Assembly (NCBI GenBank): GCA_019236485.1
Contig: JAFAIY010000296.1
Location: 1 to 9,273 of the forward strand
Reading direction: 5' to 3'
DNA length: 9,273 bases
Origin: Comamonas sp.
GTDB lineage: Bacteria; Pseudomonadota; Gammaproteobacteria; Burkholderiales; Burkholderiaceae_C
This document shows, in pieces, positions 5,838 to 9,273 of the stretch. The notes under the pieces are model-generated. The model saw nothing but the letters and a program-made list of their open reading frames with translations. It did not search any database and was not told the origin of the DNA. Numbering within the stretch: the first letter of the stretch is position 1; the number at the start of each line of letters is the position of its first letter. The position numbers were made by a program, and so were the translations under genes.

Positions 5838-7604
5838 TCATGGCCTGGACGGGGCAAACATCTGATTGCCGTGCACCACCGAGGCCTGACTCCACTGCGC
5901 CTTCATCAGGCTCAAACGCCAGTCCAGCTCCGGCAAGATGCGCTGCTGCAGCTGCCGAAGCGGCCCCTGCCAGCGCTCGCCGCCAGTCCCCTCCGTGGCC
6001 GCGATGCGCGCCCAGGCCCAGCCCAGCAGGGTCACGGCCACGCAGCGCAGATAGTCGTCGGCGACGCGCCAGGCCAGCGTCTGGTCTTGCTCGCAGGCCT
6101 GCGCCAGCACCGTGGTGAAGTAGCGCAGCTGGGCCAGGCAGCGCAGCACCTCGGCGTCCAGGGCCCGGGCCGCGTCCAGGTTTTTGCGCAGGCCCAGCAG
6201 CCACTGGCCCATGGACTGGCCGCCATCGGGCAGGACCTTGCGCACCAGCAGGTCTATGGCCTGGATCTCGTTCGTGCCCTCGTAGATCATGGCCACGCGC
6301 GAATCGCGCACGATCTGCTCAATGCCCCACTCGCGGATATAGCCGTGGCCACCAAACACCTGCAGGCAGGCGCTCGCGCCTTCAAACGCCTGCTGCGTCC
6401 ACGCGGCCTTGAGCACCGGGGTGATCAGGCTGCACCACTGCTGGGCCTGTTCGCGCTCGCGCTCATCCTCGGCGTGGCGCGCCACATCCAGATAGACGCC
6501 GGTCTGATAGGCCAGCACGCGCCCGCCGTCGATCCAGGCGCGCTGCACCTCCAGCAGGCGCCGGATCGCCGGGTGCTCGATGATCAGATCCGCCGCATCG
6601 CCCGCACCGCGCGAGGCCGGCACGCCCCCCGGCGCCCGCATCTGGCGACGCTCCAGCGCATAGGCCTGGGCCTTCTGCCAGGCCGCATCGAGCAGGCCTA
6701 TGCCCTGCAGCGCCACATGCAGGCGTGCGGCATTCATCATCACGAACATGGCGTTCAGGCCCGCACCGGGCCTGCCTATCAGCCAGCCCGTGGCGCCATC
6801 GAAACGCATCACGCAGGTGGGGCTGCCATGCAGGCCCATCTTCTCCTCGATGCGCTCGCAGACCACGGTGTTGCGCCGGCCGTCGGGCAGCAGCTTGGGC
6901 ACCAGAAACAGCGACAAGCCCTTGGGTCCGGCCGCAGCGCCCGGCAGCCGGGCCAACACCAGATGGACGATGTTCTCGGTCAGATCATGCTCGCCGCCCG
7001 AGATGAAGATCTTGCCGCCGCTGATCCTGTAGCTGTCGCCAAGCTCGGACGACTCGGCGGGCAGGGCCTGGGTTCTGACCTGGCCCAGATCGCTGCCCGC
7101 CTGGGCCTCGGTCAGGCACATGGTGGCCAGCCATTCGCCGCTGGCTATTTTTGACAGATAGGCGGCTTTGAGCGCCTCGCTGCCATGGTGCTTGAGGCAT
7201 TCATAAGCGCCGTGCAGCAGGCCCGGCGCCATGGTCCAGCCATGGTTGGCCGCACTCAGCCATTCGTAGAGCACGCCTTCCAGCACCCATGGCAGGCCCT
7301 GGCCGCCATCTTCCACGGCGCAGGCCAGGGCCGGCCAACCCGCCTGCCAGAAGTCCCGATAGGCCGGGGCAAATCCCGGCGGCGTGGTGACGCAGCCGGC
7401 ATTGAACTGCGCGCCCACCTCGTCGCCCGCGCGCGACAGCGGCGCCACCACGGAACCCACCCATTTGCCGGCTTCGTCCAGCACCTGGTGCATCAAGGCC
7501 CGGTCGGTCTCGCCATGCGCGGGCAGGCGCTGCAGCTGCCGGTCCGCCTGGAGCACATCGAACAAAAGAAAAGCGTTGTCGGCGCTGGAGGGCTGGTAGG
7601 ACAT
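5838..7604 (-). CDS. Acyl-CoA dehydrogenase, large DmdC-type
   Basis: An FAD enzyme that introduces a C2-C3 double bond into an acyl-CoA thioester, passing electrons to electron-transfer flavoprotein. At 588 residues it belongs to the long branch (about 600 residues) that includes 3-methylmercaptopropionyl-CoA dehydrogenase DmdC, with an extra N-terminal helix region and a C-terminal four-helix domain (about 465-585) absent from 380-residue relatives. Motifs seen are the flavin-contact MCLTEAQAGSDLG (162-174), KIFISGGEHDL (198-208), QVFGGHGYIREWGIEQIVRD (415-434) and the catalytic base E442 in MIYEGTNEIQAIDL. The true substrate could be a medium-chain, branched or aromatic acyl-CoA; DmdC-like annotation does not prove dimethylsulfoniopropionate metabolism. 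The ATG at 7604 opens the conserved N-terminus but has no clear ribosome binding site. It follows the Bug receptor gene by 147 bases and precedes the marR-type gene, all on one strand. Confidence 0.92.
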   Translation of the reverse strand: MSYQPSSADNAFLLFDVLQADRQLQRLPAHGETDRALMHQVLDEAGKWVGSVVAPLSRAGDEVGAQFNAGCVTTPPGFAPAYRDFWQAGWPALACAVEDGGQGLPWVLEGVLYEWLSAANHGWTMAPGLLHGAYECLKHHGSEALKAAYLSKIASGEWLATMCLTEAQAGSDLGQVRTQALPAESSELGDSYRISGGKIFISGGEHDLTENIVHLVLARLPGAAAGPKGLSLFLVPKLLPDGRRNTVVCERIEEKMGLHGSPTCVMRFDGATGWLIGRPGAGLNAMFVMMNAARLHVALQGIGLLDAAWQKAQAYALERRQMRAPGGVPASRGAGDAADLIIEHPAIRRLLEVQRAWIDGGRVLAYQTGVYLDVARHAEDEREREQAQQWCSLITPVLKAAWTQQAFEGASACLQVFGGHGYIREWGIEQIVRDSRVAMIYEGTNEIQAIDLLVRKVLPDGGQSMGQWLLGLRKNLDAARALDAEVLRCLAQLRYFTTVLAQACEQDQTLAWRVADDYLRCVAVTLLGWAWARIAATEGTGGERWQGPLRQLQQRILPELDWRLSLMKAQWSQASVVHGNQMFAPSRP

Positions 7605-7751
7605 AAGGGCAAGGACGGAAAGCTAAAAACACAGCGGCCAGACGCTGGTGCGCCGGCCTCAATCCCGGCATGGCGGGCGGCTCGGGGGCCCGGCAAGGAC
7701 CGCCCCGCGGCAAACACGCCGCCCCCTGGCGGAAGCGACGCGGCCGGGGGA
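7605..7751 (-). other. GC-rich intergenic segment with a short hairpin
   Basis: The 147 bases between the Bug receptor gene and the acyl-CoA dehydrogenase gene carry no gene that I can support. Beyond the Bug stop codon, CCGCC (7719-7723) and GGCGG (7728-7732) form a 5-bp hairpin with a 4-base loop; on the minus strand it is followed by the weakly T-rich CGTGTTTGCC, so it may act as an inefficient terminator or a transcript-end stabiliser. The rest is a run of G- and C-rich blocks (for example GGGGCCCGG) of a sort I recall between genes of this bacterial family. No promoter for the dehydrogenase gene is obvious. Confidence 0.45.
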
Positions 7752-8747
7752 TCAAGAATCCCCGTTGAAGCCGATCTGCTTGACCAGAGGGCCCCAGCGC
7801 TCGTACTCGGCCTGCTGGGATCTGGCCATTTCCTCGGGCGTGGAGCTGGTGACGATCAGGCCGACCACGCCCAGGCTTTCCTTCACGGAATCGCTCTTGA
7901 GCGCCTGGACAATGGCCGCATGGGCGCGCGCGCGCACCTCGGCAGGCGTCTTGGCATTGGCATAGAAGCCAAACCATTCCTCGGTGCTCAGGTCGTTGAA
8001 GCCCTGCTCCGCAAATGTGGGCACATTGGGCAGATAGGGGTTGCGCTTGGGACCGCTGGTCGCCAGCACCCGCAGCTTGCCGGCCCGGTAATAGCTGAGG
8101 AAGTCGCCGCTGGGGCCCATCATGGTGGAGATCTGGCCGCCGACCAGGTCGGACACGCCCGGTGCCATGCCGCGATAGGGCACATGGTTGAGCTTGACGC
8201 CGGAGCGCAGGCTCAGCAACGCGCCTATCAGGTGCGGCAGAGAACCCGCACCGGGGCTGCCGAAGTTGGCCTGCTCCGGGTTGGCCTTGGCCCAGTCCAG
8301 ATAGTCCTTGAGACTCTTGACGCTGGCCGGCACCGCGGGCCCCACGGCCAGGCCGTGATGCATGATGGCCCCTATGGACAGGGGATGAAAATCCTCGGGC
8401 TTGTAGCTGAGCTTGCTGTAGATGAAGGGATAGACCGAGAAGGCCGAGACCTGGCTCAGGGCGATCACCGAACCGTCGCCGGTCGCCGAGCGCAGCGCCT
8501 CCAGCGCAATGCGGCCGCCCGCGCCCGGCTTGTTTTCCACCACCCCCATGTTCTTGGTGTAGGCCGAGCCGCCCAGCTTCTCGCCCACGCGACGGGCCAC
8601 GGAGTCCCCGGCGCTGCCCGCGGGGAAGCCATACAGAATGCGCACCTGCTCAATAGGCCCGCCCTGCGCCCTGGCGGCGATAGGCCCCAGCGCGGCCAGG
8701 GCTGCCGTCGCGCCCAGGCCGGTGACGAATGTTCTGCGATCGTGCAT
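7752..8747 (-). CDS. Bug/TctC-family periplasmic solute-binding receptor
   Basis: Bug receptors are periplasmic binding proteins for small carboxylates, amino acids or aromatics, extremely numerous in Comamonadaceae and Bordetella and mostly orphaned from transporter genes. The 331-residue product starts with an export signal: D-R-R-T-F-V resembles a twin-arginine motif (R4, R5, F7), followed by a hydrophobic alanine-rich stretch and cleavage probably after A27 (ARA-QG). Family features are the first strand VRILYGFPAGSAGD (35-48), VVENKPGAGGRIALE (69-83), NFGSPGAGSLPHL (161-173), the HVPYRGMAPGVSDLVGGQ stretch (188-205) and NVPTFAEQGF (241-250). The ATG at 8747 is well supported by GAGGAG 7 bases upstream. 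No TctA or TctB membrane genes lie in the window, so it may work with a distant transporter or as a sensor. Position between an SDR and an acyl-CoA dehydrogenase gene suggests the ligand is the substrate of this pathway or its precursor (inference). Confidence 0.93.
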   Translation of the reverse strand: MHDRRTFVTGLGATAALAALGPIAARAQGGPIEQVRILYGFPAGSAGDSVARRVGEKLGGSAYTKNMGVVENKPGAGGRIALEALRSATGDGSVIALSQVSAFSVYPFIYSKLSYKPEDFHPLSIGAIMHHGLAVGPAVPASVKSLKDYLDWAKANPEQANFGSPGAGSLPHLIGALLSLRSGVKLNHVPYRGMAPGVSDLVGGQISTMMGPSGDFLSYYRAGKLRVLATSGPKRNPYLPNVPTFAEQGFNDLSTEEWFGFYANAKTPAEVRARAHAAIVQALKSDSVKESLGVVGLIVTSSTPEEMARSQQAEYERWGPLVKQIGFNGDS

Positions 8748-8792
8748 GGTTGTCTCCTCGGTTTTTGAATTGCGGGACTTCTCGCCCTTTGA

Positions 8793-8822
8793 CTAGCGGT
8801 ATGCCATGCCGCACACCGCTAG
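8793..8822. other. Palindrome with alternative foldings between SDR and Bug genes
   Basis: CTAGCGGT (8793-8800) and ACCGCTAG (8815-8822) are a perfect 8-bp inverted repeat with a 14-base spacer. The inner part can instead fold as GCGGTAT-GCC-ATGCCGC (8797-8813), a 7-bp stem with one G-U pair (plus-strand RNA) and a 3-base loop. The site lies in the 91-base gap before the Bug gene. No T-run follows on either strand, so it is not a typical intrinsic terminator. It could be a repressor site or a transcript-processing structure that sets receptor levels apart from enzyme levels; the sequence does not decide. Confidence 0.45.
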
Positions 8823-8838
8823 GGAAAATCGCTGCCGC

Positions 8839-9273
8839 TCAGCGCGGCGCCATGCGCAATGCGCCATCCAGCCGTATGACTTCGCCGTTCAGATGTCCGT
8901 TGTGCACGATGTGCAGGGCCAGCTCGGCAAACTCCGAGGGCTTGCCCAGACGCGGCGGGAAGGGAATCGACGCGGCCAGCGACTGCTGCACGGCCTCGGG
9001 CAGCTCCTGCATCAGCGGCGTGGCAAACAGCCCCGGCGCCACGGTGCAGACGCGTATGCCATGCTGGGCCAGATCGCGGGCCATGGGCAGCGTCATGCCG
9101 ACCAGCCCGCCCTTGGAGGCGCTATAGGCCTGCTGACCCACCTGGCCGTCGAAGGCCGCCACCGAGGCCGTGTAGAGGATCACGCCGCGCGCGCCGTCGT
9201 CCAGCGCCTCCAGCCTGGCGCAGCGCGCCGCAAACAGCCGCGTCATGTTGTAGCTGCCGATCAGATTCACGCG
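8839..9273 (-). CDS. SDR-family dehydrogenase, C-terminal part (HSD10/3-hydroxyacyl-CoA type)
   Basis: The C-terminal 144 residues of a classical short-chain dehydrogenase/reductase; the N-terminal NAD-binding Rossmann part with its TGxxxGxG motif lies beyond the right edge. The catalytic tetrad is visible: N3 in [10 protein letters not shown]37 in [14 protein letters not shown], and Y50 and K54 in AYSASKGG, followed by [14 protein letters not shown] (68-81), the usual region after the active site. The sequence around [20 protein letters not shown] and [15 protein letters not shown] resembles 3-hydroxyacyl-CoA or 3-hydroxy-2-methylbutyryl-CoA dehydrogenases of the HSD17B10 branch, which oxidise 3-hydroxyacyl-CoAs with NAD. 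That role fits the acyl-CoA dehydrogenase gene downstream, as both are steps of a beta-oxidation-like route. The frame ends with TGA at 8839-8841, and the Bug receptor gene follows after 91 bases. The SDR fold is certain; the substrate is inferred. Confidence 0.9.
   Translation of the reverse strand, partial: RVNLIGSYNMTRLFAARCARLEALDDGARGVILYTASVAAFDGQVGQQAYSASKGGLVGMTLPMARDLAQHGIRVCTVAPGLFATPLMQELPEAVQQSLAASIPFPPRLGKPSEFAELALHIVHNGHLNGEVIRLDGALRMAPR

Noticed and set aside
5759..5857. Longer MarR start that overlaps the acyl-CoA dehydrogenase stop
   Set aside because: It needs a TTG start without a ribosome binding site and adds residues outside the MarR fold, covering the palindrome that looks regulatory.
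5757..8768. Two long plus-strand open frames (465 and 527 residues) opposite the acyl-CoA dehydrogenase and Bug genes
   Set aside because: Both lie antisense to genes with intact motifs and show the same Gln/His/Gly-rich composition without a domain or good ribosome binding site.

Overview
The window reads as ordinary chromosome of a high-GC betaproteobacterium, most likely a member of the Comamonadaceae (Comamonas, Delftia or Acidovorax-like). The reasons are the DksA variant with a degenerate zinc finger, the Bug-type periplasmic receptor, the gene order dapF-DUF484-xerC with a CobW-family gene and dksA beyond it, and a degenerate short palindromic element of a kind I recall as common in this family. 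The genus assignment is inference. Every gene I can support lies on the minus strand; the long plus-strand reading frames are antisense shadows caused by high third-position GC.

Left part (1-2297): the 5' part of an unrecognised gene runs off the left edge. Upstream of it is dksA, a (p)ppGpp co-regulator of RNA polymerase with a C-x2-T-x17-S-x2-A site instead of four cysteines and a long low-complexity N-terminus. Upstream of dksA is a CobW/COG0523 GTPase with a histidine-rich metal loop (21 His and 4 Cys in 40 residues), closed by a clear intrinsic terminator. The neighbourhood therefore pairs a likely zinc chaperone with a DksA that should not need the usual structural zinc.

Middle part (2500-5150): a tight operon dapF-DUF484-xerC. 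DapF makes meso-diaminopimelate for lysine and peptidoglycan, the DUF484 protein is uncharacterised, and XerC resolves chromosome dimers with XerD. The dapF stop and the DUF484 start share an ATGA overlap, and xerC follows after 9 bases. This is the conserved housekeeping order also seen in E. coli (dapF-yigA-xerC).

Right part (5201-9273): a catabolic-looking module transcribed in the order SDR dehydrogenase (truncated by the right edge), Bug/TctC solute-binding receptor, large DmdC-type acyl-CoA dehydrogenase, MarR regulator. Together these suggest uptake of a small carboxylate, or sensing of it, followed by oxidation as a CoA thioester, with the MarR protein as local regulator. The substrate cannot be read from sequence.

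I did not find a convincing new defence, mobile or RNA system. No CRISPR array, tRNA, rRNA, transposase or att site is visible. The points most worth a second look are the Cys-poor, N-terminally extended DksA beside the His-rich GTPase, an imperfect palindrome in front of the marR gene, a palindrome with two alternative foldings before the Bug gene, and possible repeat-derived sequence after xerC and inside dapF. No stretch longer than about 260 bases lacks a gene.
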